Positions 34,626-47,594 of a stretch of DNA of 64,000 nucleotides are shown here, piece after piece (positions within the stretch are counted from its first letter, which is position 1; every line of letters starts with the position of its first letter). The position numbers and the translations under genes were made by a program. Source of the DNA: Arctopsyche grandis (Eukaryota; Arthropoda; Insecta; Trichoptera; Hydropsychidae); NCBI RefSeq assembly GCF_051622035.1, contig NC_135359.1, forward strand, positions 33,881,501-33,945,500, written 5' to 3'. The notes beneath the pieces are model-generated. The model was not told the origin of the DNA. It ran no database searches and saw only the letters and a list, made by a program, of their open reading frames with translations.

Positions 34626-34787
34626 TATGGGGGATGAACGAATGAGACGACTGGCATGTTGATGCACGTGTTTTATTTATGACAGCTGAAGGCAGAGTGA
34701 GGTAGCAAACTCCGAGCACAATCGAGTTGGTCCCCCACTCGCAGGAAGGTGACTAAACTCGAACATGTCGTATAGCGAGCCGCCACA
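34626..34787 (-). mobile_element. Solo mini-LTR with GTGC duplication
   Basis: A 162-bp copy in minus orientation flanked by GTGC (34622-34625 and 34788-34791). It lies about 130 bases upstream of the ATG of the DSN1-like gene. Confidence 0.94.
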
Positions 34788-34918
34788 GTGCTTTCAATCT
34801 ATCCATGTTTCCTCCGTCGGAAATCTAGGTGCTCGGGGATGACAATATTTTAATTCAGAATTGATATATCTACCGTTTCCGATATTGATATACATATCTG
34901 CGTTATTATAACGAATTT

Positions 34919-37155
34919 ATGCTTCCAAGGAGCACACGTAGATACGCAAATAAATCTGGGCGATGGAGTAGAGGTAATTTCACCGACTGCTACTGCTGCC
35001 TACATAAATGAATTTTATTTCATGGAAGTGGATTTACAGACGATTTATACCAGTAAAAGAGGTGAATTTTTCTCCCTTGAAAAAATGTAAAATATATTGA
35101 AATAGGATTTAAAAAAAAACTGTTTGACTACCTAGGTGCTAAGTATATAAATGTATAGATGGTGAGGTAAGTAATCACCTATTTAATTAACTAGTTGTTT
35201 CGCCCGGCTTAGCTCAGTATTTTTAATATTAACAGCTTAAACATGGCGAATCTAATAGTAAATATTAATTTGTTTTTTTAATAAATTTATTTGAATCGAA
35301 AAAATAAATATATCGAATCGAAACGTCGTCATAGAAAGTTTGATTTGTTTTCGATGTTACCAACAAACCTTACATATATACATAGTGACAAAGTCTCTTT
35401 CGAAATTATATATTAGATGTGTGCGTTGAAAATCGGTGACAAAAATGGTAAACGGACTACTAGTCATATGTAAACCAGTCACAGGACAACCGGTCACGCT
35501 AGATCGGTCACACGTGATCACCCGTCACACTAAAACTGGTCACACCATAAAATCGATCACGATAAAACTGATTGACCGAATTTAGGGTGTGACCAGTTTT
35601 CTCGTGACCAGTTTTAGTGTGACGGGTGATCACGTGTGACCGATCTAGAGCGACCGGTTCACATTTGACTAGTAATCACCGAACCGACAAAAATGATATA
35701 GAAACAAATATCGATATCGTTGTGGCCAAAACCGTCAGTCGTTGTTAAGTTTGTTGACGGTTAGGTCGCACTGTCCTGTCGCACCGTCATGTGCGAAGAG
35801 TTTTCTCCTCCTTTGCATTCCCGCCGTCGAAGATCGTCCCTCTTTTGCAGACGAGACTCGTTTGGTAACATTTTTCTTATTTGCCCAAAATTATGTTTTT
35901 CTATGCATGCAAAATTAATCGACGTACATATGTACCATACATACATACCTACATAACTTAGAATTTGAATGCAAGACTTCAACCAGGGTAAATGGCTAAA
36001 TGAGCGTCTCTGTGGGTGAAAAACACCCTAAGGGGTAATGATTTTATGGAATTATATTTCCCAAATATATACGATGTAACTATTTAATTTCTAAAATGAA
36101 ACATAAAGAATATACACACTAATGCACCTTGCACACTAATGGCTAGTGCCATTTTTAATTATCATTCCTCTACACACTGACACGGATGTCGTTCTCATTT
36201 TTGAAAGCAGGCCCGAACTCATTTTCTGCAATAGTGGCGCATCCAATTTTTTTCAAGAGAAATGGGTGATGACATTTTGTGCTTCTACATACACATGTGC
36301 CCATAATTACGAAAGTGGTCCAAGTCGAGAAAAAAAATTATTTTTAATCAATTACATATCACAATGTAACCGATATTAAACAATAAAATCGACTTTCTTT
36401 TCCTGACCACTCACAACCATGGGCACATACATATGTAGTTCGACCCAGCACTCAATATTATTTTAGAAAATGAGTTCTCAACCTGCCATCAGAAATGGAA
36501 ATACTACATATCTATGGACATATGTTTTTTTATAATGTAATTAAACATACATATGTATCTACATAAAGTTTTTCTCTGATCATATTTTTTTACAGTACCG
36601 GATCGATCTGGAAATGAAGATAAAAACAGTATAGAAGATGATCATAAACGGTATCTTATATTCTTTATTAAAAATATTTCATTTCGGTTATACATGTACA
36701 TATACATATATGTATGTAATTGATAACTTACAGATACTTGGAGAAACTTAAAAATGAATCCGACGCATGGAAACAATTATACAAATATAGAAAGAGCAAA
36801 ATTCAAGATGTCGAACGGTTTGTAAAATGTAATTTTATATAAAATAACGTAATAGGATAAATGACTAAGTAATACTATTTTCAGGAAATTTAAAGAATCT
36901 GAAAAATTACAGATATTAGATGACAACACTTTGAATTCAATTTTGTCCAATGATATAAAGGAGTTCCTTCGAAACAAACCTGAAGTCGATGAGATTGTTA
37001 GAGAATCAATTGAACTATGTGAGGAATTCGAAATCACTAAAGAACTATACAATAACCTCTTGAGGAGTAATGAAAGAATCACAGAATATGTCAGAAAAGG
37101 CACCGACTGCATCATCGAAAGCATTTGTAATGACAGCTTGTCGACAAATATTTGA
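34919..37155 (+). CDS. Short coiled-coil protein, DSN1 (Mis13)-like
   Basis: Four exons, 34919-34973, 36596-36650, 36734-36817 and 36885-37155, join in frame to 154 residues. The three right-hand exons are secure: consensus splice sites and continuous phases. The first is my choice, because its ATG, phase and donor (AGAG|GTAATT) fit. The N terminus is basic (STRRYANKSGRWSR), then comes an acidic stretch (GNEDKNSIEDDHK) and a helical coiled coil. The order WKQL...RKSKIQDVER, then FLRNKPEVDEIV, ITKELYNNLLRSNERITEY and a final CIIES resembles the C-terminal half of kinetochore Mis12-complex subunit DSN1. A basic RR-x-S-like N terminus is also a DSN1 feature (Aurora B site). The DSN1 head domain would be missing. 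AATAAA lies at 37217, 60 bases after the stop. The gene is likely real; the DSN1 assignment is inference. Confidence 0.5.
35191..35415 (+). repeat. GC-cassette repeat family, copy lacking the GC block
   Basis: It starts CTAGTTGTTTCGCCCGGCTT, continues AACAGCTTAAACATGGCGAATC and ends CAAAGTCTCTTTCGAAATTATATA. It has the same flanking modules as 42205 and 55606, but the GC-rich centre is absent. Confidence 0.65.
35448..35685. mobile_element. Foldback MITE in the DSN1-like gene intron
   Basis: The left arm contains GATCGGTCACACGTGATCACCCGTCACACTA-type sequence and the right arm its reverse complement, over about 90 bases each. The arms contain repeated GTCACAC/GGTCAC motifs. The direct repeat GACAAAAATG flanks the element (35438-35447 and 35686-35695) and may be its target duplication. 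Confidence 0.7.
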
Positions 37156-38007
37156 GAATAGATTGGTGTATTTTGATGTCGTTATAAATTGTAAATAATT
37201 TGAATAGATATAATGTAATAAAAAAGGAAAATAATGTAGTATTTTGTTTATTCAATAATATTTACATTGATTACATGCTAAAAAAAAGTTTGTTGTACTA
37301 TTCATTACAGTTTTCATGAAGTAAAAAAAATACATTTTATCAATAGAATCTTTTAAATTGTTGGTAGAAAAACTACTGAGCTGTTGAAATGTCATAAAAG
37401 CATACGTACATATGTACATATATAGCGAAAGGGAGAGGTTGATTCTGAATCATTAAGTATAATATACATATGTATGTATGTAATTAGGAAAATTTTATAC
37501 ACTTTCAACAATACATACAATCATACAAAACAAAAGTCGTGGAAACTGTCACTCTTGATCATATTCTGAATAAGAAAGTCGACAATCCTTTAATTACAAA
37601 TTTACCGAAAATTCTGTCCTAATTAATAATGTGATTAGAAATTTTAATGAACATCTAAAAAGCTTGTAAATTTTATTTTAACTCTCGGTCATTTCCAATA
37701 AATGTCTTTATAAATATGTACCACATTTGACAAAATATAAATATGAAACATATCCACTTTTGTAATACATATACATATATGTACTTACCTCTGTTATATG
37801 TAAGTGCATACCAGAAATAAATGAGAGCTAAAATGCCATTTCAGTTACAAAGAAATAAAACCCTACAAATTTACATTGATTCAATTTATTTTTATACTGT
37901 ACGCAAATAATACACCCGACTTTCTAGAAAAATACAATTTTTGATATTTGATACATTTTATTTTTATACATATGTATAATAAATTATCACTGTCATGTAA
38001 AATAACC

Positions 38008-38088
<81 letters not shown>

Positions 38089-41000
38089 GGTAATTTCAAT
38101 TGTAAAATGGATAGTAAGAAGTTCACGGTAGCTTCTTATTGTGCGACTTGTATTATACTAAAAATAATTTTTGGCTCTTGATTTTTTTTATCATATTCCC
38201 GTTTATCTGATTAAAGTAAGTATTGAGCCCATCATATAAACCCAATATTAATATCAACATTCTTTCGACTAGGCATTCTTTATATTTCTATACACTACAC
38301 TCTACAGGTGGTAGTATCTAAACCCTGAAAGACTGCTAAAATATCACTGGCTACAAACTAATTAATATTTTCAGTAAATTTTACTGTACGAATATTAAGT
38401 TTAAATACAAAAATAATCCTGGCTAATTTGTATAAATGTCAATTTATGTAAATATGGAATATTTAAAAAAAATCATTACATATATAAAATATAGTATTCA
38501 TAAAAAAATCATTGGTATCAATTTCAATATCTCAAATATTTTAATTTTAATTTAATCCCAAATAGTGAGGATACTGAGGAACATAATATTTTAGGTTGCA
38601 ATTCTACATACGTAATTCAAAAATTGAAGAAAGTTTCAAATATGTATATGCATATGTATGTATGTATAACACAAATCAAACTTTTTTTACACAGTACATA
38701 CATATGTACGTACATTGAAGCACAGAAGGAAGTATTGGGGTTATAAAAGTTTATTGTGTCCAAATGTATACAAAAATATATAAACGTCAACTACAACATT
38801 TAAACCACACGTCAGGATCACTCATTTAATTTTTCAAAAGTACTGAAAAAATAGTGTTCATCTTTAGCACTAGAAAATTTTATTCGTTGGGTTGTAAATA
38901 ATAATCATAGCAAATTTGCATATAAAAGCGTTCACCGATATTATATTTATGTAGAGTATTTTTGATATGAAGCACCCCATTTCTCAAACCTTCTAAAACG
39001 GGAAAATTCACTCATTTAATGTAAGATAAAAACTTAAATTACAATATTTTAAGGTGACGGGTAATTTTCAATATTCATTCTATAGATACTTGCCGTAATG
39101 AGCAGTTGAGTGTGAAAAGCATCACTACGGCTAACGCTAATGTTAAAATTTGAAAGTGATTTTTGAGTATGTTTTGAGTTTTTCTAAATCCACCGAGAAA
39201 ACGTTTGTATGCAAAAAAAACACTACAAAAAGTATATAAGTCGAAGTAAAAGGACTTCCGCTCACAATTAAACTTTCAATGCACAGTTTTGTTATTTCAT
39301 ACCATATAAGCAGTGATATGCTGCTAAAATTCTATTAAACGGCTTGCATTTATAAATTGCAAAATTATCATTATATTAATTCCAATAACAAATTCGTAAT
39401 TTTTCGTATTTTGATTTTGATTTTGATATATTATTTTGATTTTTGTAAATTCATGTACATATGTATATCATCAACTTACGTTTCATAACAGCCAAGGTTT
39501 TCTTTCAATTGCTCAAAAGCATAGATGGTTCTTAAAACATGAATTGATTCGCTTTAGCGAGATTTGGTGTTCTGGAGGCATTCGATAAAAGTGAAATCAG
39601 TGTCAAGTCACAAGGAAAAATTTGTTGCTCAGACGTAATACCAGAATAATTTTTGTTTTTTGAAAAATATTCGTACAAGTTGACCGCAAGCTATCGTATT
39701 GGAGTGAATTCCAACAATCAGGAAGCTCACCCTCATATTCAGATTGTGATTGTTATAATATTTTCATCGGATATTGTAATAGTAATATGATTATGTAAAT
39801 TAGAATTTTTCCGAACCTATAGCAGCACATCACTCTTTGTAAGTAAGACAACCGCACATTTGGTGACTGAATTAATTTCGAACTCGGAATGTTCATCCTA
39901 CGAATGATATTGTACTCGTTAACACAACTTAGAATTTGGTTATAAGTGTGTATTTCAAATATAGACACCCTTCTCATAAGACCTCTCTGGTTTTTATATT
40001 TAACGCATACGTTACAGTGAACTTCTTATTGTCAGAGAATTTAAAATTTCGCAAGAACATATAATTTCCCTAACTGAGGTAGTGAGTATGAATCTAACAA
40101 TAGAATTACAAAAATCACTTGTCAATGTTAGAGAAGCAAATGATTCGTAATGAAGTCTTTTTGTGATATTAAAATATCAAATTTACAAAAATTTAAAGTA
40201 GACAGCTATCAAAGAAATCAGATGTCTAAACTAGACAGACCTCATGTATGTAGAAGCGATGCACAACGTCATTCTTTGAAATATTTTCAGGGAAATATCA
40301 CCTAAAATTGTTCTTATTATCAAAAAAAAAAAGTAATTTCGGTTGTCATTTTTTGAATACATATTCACATGGTTTATGTAATAGTGACTTAGATATTGAA
40401 CAAAACACCAATGATTGTACGAATCATCTTTATTTTGTTCAATTTGAGTTAGTCGACAGTCAAAATACAGTTTGAGGTGATAAAATAATAATGAAAAAAA
40501 CAAAATAATCTTAAATTTGTATTACATTATCACTTAACTTTCAAAAATTATAATTTCACTAATCAGGGTCTGTGAATATGTAATTTTCGTAGCGAAAATA
40601 TATAACTATACCTAGTGAATGAATTCACCAAAACGTCAGTGTAATTAATTATACCTAATTTCACTGCTCTTACAATTTCACTGTAACACATACATAAATA
40701 TACATACATATGTATATGTACATACATATGTATTGTATATACTAACAAAGACTTTTTGATATACATACATATGTACACAATTTCGCTTAATTACGTTTGA
40801 AGCTACATATGTATGTATAGTCATGCCAGTTTTTAAAAATTGGTACCTGGGAGAGATCACCTGCTTCTATTAATAATATATGTATGTATATATGTATATA
40901 TACATATAGGGCTTTTTTTCCCATGTAACATGTGGTGGAACGGCGTTCCGGCACCTTTTTGTCTCAGCATTTTTTATGTTTCAAACGAATATTCTATATA

Positions 41001-41090
41001 ATATAATTTGAATATAATCTTTTCCAATAAAAACCTTGACAAAAGAAGTGAGCTCCGGCACCTTTTTTTTTTTAAAAAAAGCCCCGTATA

Positions 41091-41164
<74 letters not shown>

Positions 41165-41277
41165 TCTATATACATATATAATACAGAGAAATATTACAAC
41201 ACTCAGCACATTGTAATAATAATGACTATAAAATTTTTAGGTTCAAAGCTTCATAGGAGAAAATAGATCCCAGACGA
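37156..41277. other. AT-rich intergenic DNA
   Basis: Between the convergent DSN1-like and AGPAT genes. It includes a (TA)n tract at 38009-38085, one at 41095-41157, many TATG/CATA clusters, and a dispersed unit at 39468-39537 shared with 8056-8125 (with further similarity at 39310-39350 to 7385-7410). ORFs here are AT-repeat translations or low-complexity. No supported gene is seen. Confidence 0.55.
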
Positions 41278-44200
41278 TTAAGCCGGGGCTAGGGGATAAT
41301 CGGCGGGCAATGATGAAAGCACTTCCTTGCACACCTCATTGTAACATTCCAACATGGCATCACGGACTTTCTTCATCAAGTCGTCCATATCGTCCAAAGT
41401 CAATCCCTTAGTTTCAATCGGATCCAAGCATGTAATAATAACACGACCTGAAAATGCAATCAGAATAATGTCTAATTACATGACATATTTGAGAATATAG
41501 CCATGGTTATAATAATATTTAGTTTTAATTTACTTTCAATTACTGTGCATACATACATATGTATATTCTCGATTATCCAAACTTATAATGGGGAAGAAAG
41601 GCACAGGTAATCTAAACTATTAATTTTTGTTTCGTTTTGATATGTCATAACATATTATTTCAAATGCAGAAACATACATTTGTATGTATCAGATTAAGAC
41701 ATACATACATATTTATTTGTATATTGATATAGTTTGTATGACAGTCGTAGCCAGGATTTATTTTAGAGGGGGGGAGGGGGTTGAAACACAAGTTTTTTTC
41801 GCTCGGAATTTGGAAAAAGCGTTGAATAAAATAAAATTCCATATCACGATATACTGAGACAAAGTCCATTTAATCTAATTCTTTGAAAAAAAAAGGTTTA
41901 GATGTTCTCAGTTCTCTTCATGTTGAACAGTAGAATTCGCATTCACAAAATTATATTTACGAAAGATTCATTTTCAAAACCCGAAATTACATCGAAATCA
42001 GCAAAAAGTCACAACCACGTCATATGCGAAGTATTGCCATAGAAAGAAGAAAGGAGACTGAGCTTTCTTTGGGAATTAAAAACGAAAACGATAAAATTAC
42101 AGAAAATATAACATTCTTTACATGTTAGTTCGAAAATTAACAGAGCATTTTTCTTTATTTGGAACGAATAAAAAAATCTTATAAAAAAAAATAATTATTA
42201 TATCCTAGCTGTATTACCCAGCTTCGCTTGGTTTTTGTAATATAAACCGCTTAAACATGACTAATCTAATAGTAAACATTTTATTAAATTTATTTGAATA
42301 CTCTTTGTTTTTTTTATTAAATTGACTGTCACGAACAAACAAACATATATAGTATGTACATATGTAAGTCTCTTATAAAAAATTATATGTACACCCCCGG
42401 CGTCTGCGCCCCCTAGGGCTCCGCCCTTGGGAACTTTGAATCCTTTGAATCGGAAAAAAGCGAATTATTTGTTCGATGACGTCACGGATGTCTAAGAACG
42501 AAGGATATATACAAAGTCTCTTTCCAAATTATATATTAGATATTTTTATATTTTGGGGGGTGGGGGAGGGGAATGGCGCACCCATAGTTCCCCCTGGCTT
42601 CGCCATTAGTCGATTTGCCAATATTATTTGTTCTTTACATGTACATATACATACATATGTATATCGAAACTACAACTCATCTTAAATCACATTGTAATCA
42701 CTTTTCAATGTTCACTTTATTGACATTTTGAAAGCCTGGTAACTTTGTCATTAATTTACATTTCACAAATATTTCACTTGCTTTAAGTTCATTAGTATCA
42801 GAATGAGTATTACCTGTCTTATATGTACATAAGACCCAGTAAAATCCAGAATCGTATCGTGAATTTCGTTAGCAAGGGTTTTTTAAGAATACCAATACAA
42901 AACTGTTTAATTGACGAAATTACTCTAAAGGTTGCAGTCATTCGTTTTCAACATCGTTTTTTAATAGTACTAATTTATGGATGTATGTCTAATCCGCACT
43001 CAGATAATCGAGAGTACATATACTGTACTACAAAAAGATGGAACACAACTGAAATATGTACATATAATGTTTTCACCTCACTAAGGCGTATCTTAAAAAT
43101 TCTATACGACAGGTTTTAAATGTATAGAAAACAAAAATATGAGTACATTGTTGTGTTGTGACTAATAATATTGTAAATGGGCACATGTCATATTGTGTAT
43201 ATTGGACTGCATTTTTGGAGAATTTTTTGAGGAAATAAAATACGGTTCTTTTACCTGTGCGAATAATAATAATAATACGCTTTGTTGAGATAATTGAATA
43301 ATATTATATAATAAAAAGAATATGTAATTTGTATTTTAAAGCTAACCTTTTCCAAAGAATTTCTTTTCCCTATTGATGAAGTAGTACGGCGAATAGACAA
43401 TTGGAATTATAGGAACTTGGGCATCAATAGCCACTTTGAATGCACCTCTTCTGAATGTCAAAATTCCTCGTTTTGTATTGCGGGTACCTTCCGGAAATAG
43501 CCAAATTTTCGTCTGCAAATATATTTCATTTTTTACCCTAAAAACACTAATGTATTAAATGGTGTTGAAAAATTATCACCAAACTTACTTTATTTTTCAC
43601 CATGATCTCAGAGGTTGCGTTTAGTTGGTTATACGAATTCTTGGGACTGTTCCTGTCGATAAAGACCACCCCAGCAAGGTAGGCTGCAAGACCAAACGGC
43701 CATATGTAAAACAATTCCTTCTTGGCTATACTCGCACACTTGACCATGACATGCCAAATATTAAACATGCCTATAAAGAAAAAATTACGCATGGTTAAAT
43801 TTTTACACTTCTACACTTCTCTTAATTACAGTAGTCATTCAAGTAATTTTTTAGATAAAGCCTCAAGATACATAGGTAGATATTACGACAAATGACTCAA
43901 AATGTTCATACTTAATGTAGTTAGAAAAAACTGCTGCTAAATGTTTATAATCTATAAAATCATATGTATGTATATATGTATATACCGAGCACGTCAATCA
44001 TGGATTGGTGATTGGCCACGATGACGCAGCCACGATCTTCAGCTAACACATGACCGCGTCTTAGTATCCATTGTAGGCCGATAATTTTCGTTATGTGCTT
44101 TAGAATGCTTGCCGCATATCTGGAGAAAAACCAACACGATATTAATGCCGCAATTGAAAGTAAAAGAATCACCACAAGTGAGAAGATATTTGGGTTAAGT

Positions 44201-45260
44201 GCATATCGACACACTTTCATCTAAATTTGTAAATGCTACAATTTCTATACATACATATGTACATATGTATGTTATTGTACATATGTACATACATATTTAT
44301 GTATGTATGTTTTTAAACTTTTAAACATTTACTTTTAAAAAGTAATTAAAGATTCATGGACCACAAAAAATGTGCTTCTCCAGGTGGCAGATTAAGCGAA
44401 ACTGGTCTACAACTCTTTAAATAAGCAGCATATCAATCTTAAATACATATGTACACAGAGCCGGCTAAAAGGTGCAACCCCTATTTTTCTTTTTTTGATT
44501 ATTAAATTGAAAAAATAAAAATAAATATTTGGCTTTCTTTCAACTTATAAAACATTCTATATTCAACTTAATTTTTCTACTCGAAGTTACAATACTGACT
44601 GTAAAATCTTATAATTTACGAGGAAGTTCATTTTCAAATAAAAAATACCGCTGAAACATATGTATGTATACATATATAAATATATATCAGAGATGGATTT
44701 TCTTCACGAAACTAAATATCTTAACCAATCATATTCGAATGAAAAAATGTGAGTCTATAAAATTCTTCAATTCATTGTTGAAAAAAATTAATGTCTTCAT
44801 TCGTGTATTATTTAATTTTATTCATTTTTATACATAAAACTTGCCTATTTTGAATAAAAAATTAAATTAAATTTTTCGTTTGTCTTAATATATTTTTCTT
44901 CAACATAAAATTTCAAGAACTTTCATGAATTTAACTGTTTAAAAATAGGGGGGGGGGGCTGAAACCAATCTGCCTAGGGGCGCCATATACCCTTGGGCCG
45001 GGGCTGTATGTACATATGCGATATTACATGTATGGAGATCATTAATTTAAATTTTATACTTACAGGCAATTTTTCACATTTTTTGGATTGAATGCGAACA
45101 ATGGAATGCAAATAACGGCCAGCGTAGACGATAGGAAGAAGAAAACGAAGAACTTGGATTGGAATTTGATAATGTTGTCGCTTTTGGACAGTAATTGTTT
45201 TATAACATATGCTGCCAAAAGTATAGGCAATGAATACAATATAAAACTCCAGGAAAACAT
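41278..45260 (-). CDS. Agpat: 1-acyl-sn-glycerol-3-phosphate acyltransferase
   Basis: ER membrane enzyme that acylates lysophosphatidic acid to phosphatidic acid, a central step of phospholipid and triacylglycerol synthesis. Five exons in descending coordinates: 45260-45064, 44119-43986, 43770-43589, 43512-43347 and 41447-41278. They stay in frame and give 282 residues, typical for AGPAT1/2. Catalytic block I is NHQSMIDVLG (H-x4-D), block II lies around GVVFIDRNSP, block III is LFPEGTRN and block IV is VPIIPIVYSPYYF. The N terminus has two hydrophobic segments (SFILYSLPILLAAYVI; FFVFFFLSSTLAVICIPLF). The C terminus is RVIITCLDPIETKGLTLDD, ending YPLAPA. The last intron is about 1.9 kb and contains a GC-cassette repeat at 42205. 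AGPAT1 versus AGPAT2 is not resolved. Confidence 0.95.
42205..42540 (+). repeat. GC-cassette repeat, copy in AGPAT intron
   Basis: Module order: CTAGCTGTATTACCCAGCTTCG; AATATAAACCGCTTAAACATG; GC-rich block near 42394-42430 (GCGCCCCCTAGGGCTCCGCC); GAATTATTTGTTCGATGACGTC; then CAAAGTCTCTTTCCAAATTATATA. It lies in the last AGPAT intron. Confidence 0.8.
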
Positions 45261-45483
45261 TTTGCTTGTTTGACTCTCAAACTACTGTTACTTATTATTT
45301 CTAATTGTAATGGTAAGCCATTAAGAAAATAATCTCGAATATCACAAATTAATTATTTTTATCCAAATAATTAATATGTATGTACATATATGGTATAGTT
45401 TCTATTTCAGTTTTATGAACCAAAAATTTTAGTGACTAGAATTGAATAATATTATTACAAATAATAAAATTTAAAACATTGAT

Positions 45484-45556
45484 TTATTTTAATTTCCACT
45501 CGATATTTTCTAAATTTTTAAATGTGCGTAGGCCAAATCTGCTCATATCAAAGAAT
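45484..45556 (-). CDS. Possible terminal exon, unknown protein
   Basis: After a strong acceptor (TATTTTTGTTTCAG) the minus strand is open for FFDMSRFGLRTFKNLENIEW plus KLK and a stop. The entering phase requires a 2-base overhang from the exon before, which the exon at 47388-47594 does not supply, so at least one linking exon is missing if they belong together. It may instead be a chance match. Confidence 0.3.
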
Positions 45557-46029
45557 CTGAAACAAAAATAGAACATTTAATTACACACACACGAAAGGAG
45601 ACATAGGTTTTTGAGCTCTTTTTCCTATTATGCTTTATATTAACATTAGAATAATATAATACTGTGATTACTAACCAAATTAAATTAAATTGTAAAATAG
45701 AAAATGATCAGTAGATCAGTAGCTATTAAAATAGATATAAGATGTATTGTGAACATAATTTCGTAATAATAAAAAGCATTTAAAAATAAAAAAAAAACAC
45801 GAAAGGAGATAACAATTTACAGGAACAGTTTCAATGAAAATCAAAAAAATTGGCAAACTCTGAAAGGAAACGATCGACCTTGAGTCACAAACCAAGGTCT
45901 GGCCTACGAATAAGTTTTTGCGGCCTTAGTTGAGAAACCTTGCTTGCGTAATATTTCGTGGACCCCAGTGAGAAAATCATAAAAGCATAAAGATTATCAA
46001 ATAAATTTATTTGCATTTTATCAAATTAT

Positions 46030-46330
46030 ACTAGTTTTGTGCACGTTGATTTCAACGGGTATTTTCGAAAAGGAATTGAAACACGAATAAAAATAAAGTT
46101 AAAGAAATTGAAACGACTGGTTTCGGAAAGAAATTGATGCACGAATTAGAAATTACGAATTACGTGTTGTGTATCTCCGACGCCCCGGCGCCTTCGCCCC
46201 CAGCGCCCCCGATGCCTCCGGCACCCCGGGGCCTTCGCCCTTGGCGCCTCCGACGCCTCGGGGCCTTCGCCCCCAGCGTTCCCGACGCCTCCGACGCCCA
46301 AAAGGAAAGGAATAGAGTAGAGATATGGGT
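46030..46330 (+). repeat. GC-rich repeat family B, copy 1
   Basis: The AT part (GATTTCAACGGGTATTTTCG, GAAATTGATGCACGAATTAG) is followed by a GC-rich block of CCTTCGCCCC/GACGCCTCCG units at 46170-46300. The same modules occur in reverse orientation at 51170-51615. Confidence 0.7.
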
Positions 46331-46646
46331 AATACCCATACTCTAGCTTACATTGTATATGGAAATCGAAGAAATGCTTTTCGCACTTTCTCAATCATTA
46401 GAGAGAAATTTGCTTGTTACAGATTCCACAAGACGGATCCGATGGAATATCCGTGATACAATGTACGTGGTTTGTAATGGAAGTGCGCACACCGCCACAG
46501 TGACGGTGACGCATACGAATACACATACGCCGCGTACTTCTGCCGCCGTCATCAGTCACGATACGTGCGCGTCAACCTATTCGGTGGAAGAGCGCCTTAA
46601 TGGAAGACCGAATGTGCACGTCCATCCATAGCTCATAATTAGAGGT

Positions 46647-46776
46647 CGGAATCTGAAGGGGCCGGAAACGTGCCGCCTATTGTTCCATTGTTGTAAATCC
46701 TTTGTAAAAAAGGTTCGGCAAACCTTTAACAATGCATTTACAATCTTTGAACAATAAACAGCCCCTTCAGATTCCG
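46647..46776. repeat. Small inverted-repeat element
   Basis: The perfect 16-base ends CGGAATCTGAAGGGGC and its complement (46761-46776) enclose about 100 bases. It abuts the LINE fragment to the right. Confidence 0.55.
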
Positions 46777-47028
46777 GGCTCTACTCATAATTGCACATTT
46801 ATTTATATTAAGTTCTACACCTAAAATATAACTGAACTCCAAGACAGCGGCTCTATCAGCTTGAAGAAAAGAGGCTTGCCTCTCATCCTTGACAGAATAG
46901 AATAATTTTACGTCTTCAGCAAACAAGAGACATGATGCATTGGATAAAACTCTAAGGAGGTTATTTATAACAATAGTAAATAGTAAGGGGCCTAAAGTGG
47001 ACATTAAAGAGTAGTTCCAATTCGTCAC
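46777..47028 (-). pseudogene. LINE reverse-transcriptase fragment (Jockey-like)
   Basis: The minus strand reads STLGPLLFTIVINNLLRVLS, then LLFAEDVKLFYSVKDERQAS and GVELNINKCAIMS. This is the palm of a Jockey-group non-LTR reverse transcriptase. The catalytic FADD is changed to FAED, and the upstream GVPQG-S motif is eroded. It is truncated on both sides. Confidence 0.8.
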
Positions 47029-47387
47029 TATGGTATATTATATTTACATACATACATATGTACATACATAATATATTTTATCAGTCAAATGCCACGTTCT
47101 GATTTTAAGAAACCAAATTTCTTAACGCGGCCGTCCACGAACCAAAAAAATCAAAAAGAAAATAAGAGAGAAAAATAAAAATCATATTAATAATAGTAAT
47201 AATTCATAGATTAAAAAGAAAAATAGTACTTAAAATGTACATAAGGGAAAAAAAATCACAGCGAGGCCCAAATGGAAGAGAGTAAATTAATATTCCACTC
47301 ATACATCATATTCAAATTAAGAAAATAATGATGAGCGCAGCTTACCAGACAAATACGTTAAAATAATATCCGTTAATCTACGCTCAC

Positions 47388-47594
47388 CAAGGGGGAAAAT
47401 ATCGCATCCAGGCACAGCAGCAACGATTTCATTAAGAAGTCGAATAGGTCATGGAATTGGAGCCATTCGAAAAAGAATTGTGCGAGCAGGAGGTACAACC
47501 AACAAATGATGATGTCTACCACGCACATAATTATTGGGACATAAAGTCCCAACTGTTCCAGCAACAACGGGCATGACCTATTACCACGTAGAAG
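47388..47594 (-). CDS. Internal exon of an unidentified membrane protein
   Basis: A 69-codon exon between a good acceptor (TTTTTTTCTCCAG) and a good donor (TTG|GTGAGCG), phase 0 at both ends. It encodes LLRGNRSCPLLLEQLGLYVP, then a hydrophobic helix (IIMCVVDIIICWLYLLLAQF) and FFEWLQFHDLFDFLMKSLLLC. The sequence is not low-complexity and has no transposon signature. The phase joins cleanly to the exon at 49227-49278. I do not recognise the family. Confidence 0.5.

Noticed and set aside
37881-38181. Tyr-Ile repeat ORFs on both strands
   Set aside because: Translation of a (TA)n microsatellite; the same applies near 40981-41266.
46353-46631. Plus-strand 92-codon ORF with Thr-rich middle
   Set aside because: It has somewhat elevated GC but no recognisable domain or splice signals and lies between two repeat elements, so it is probably transposon-derived.
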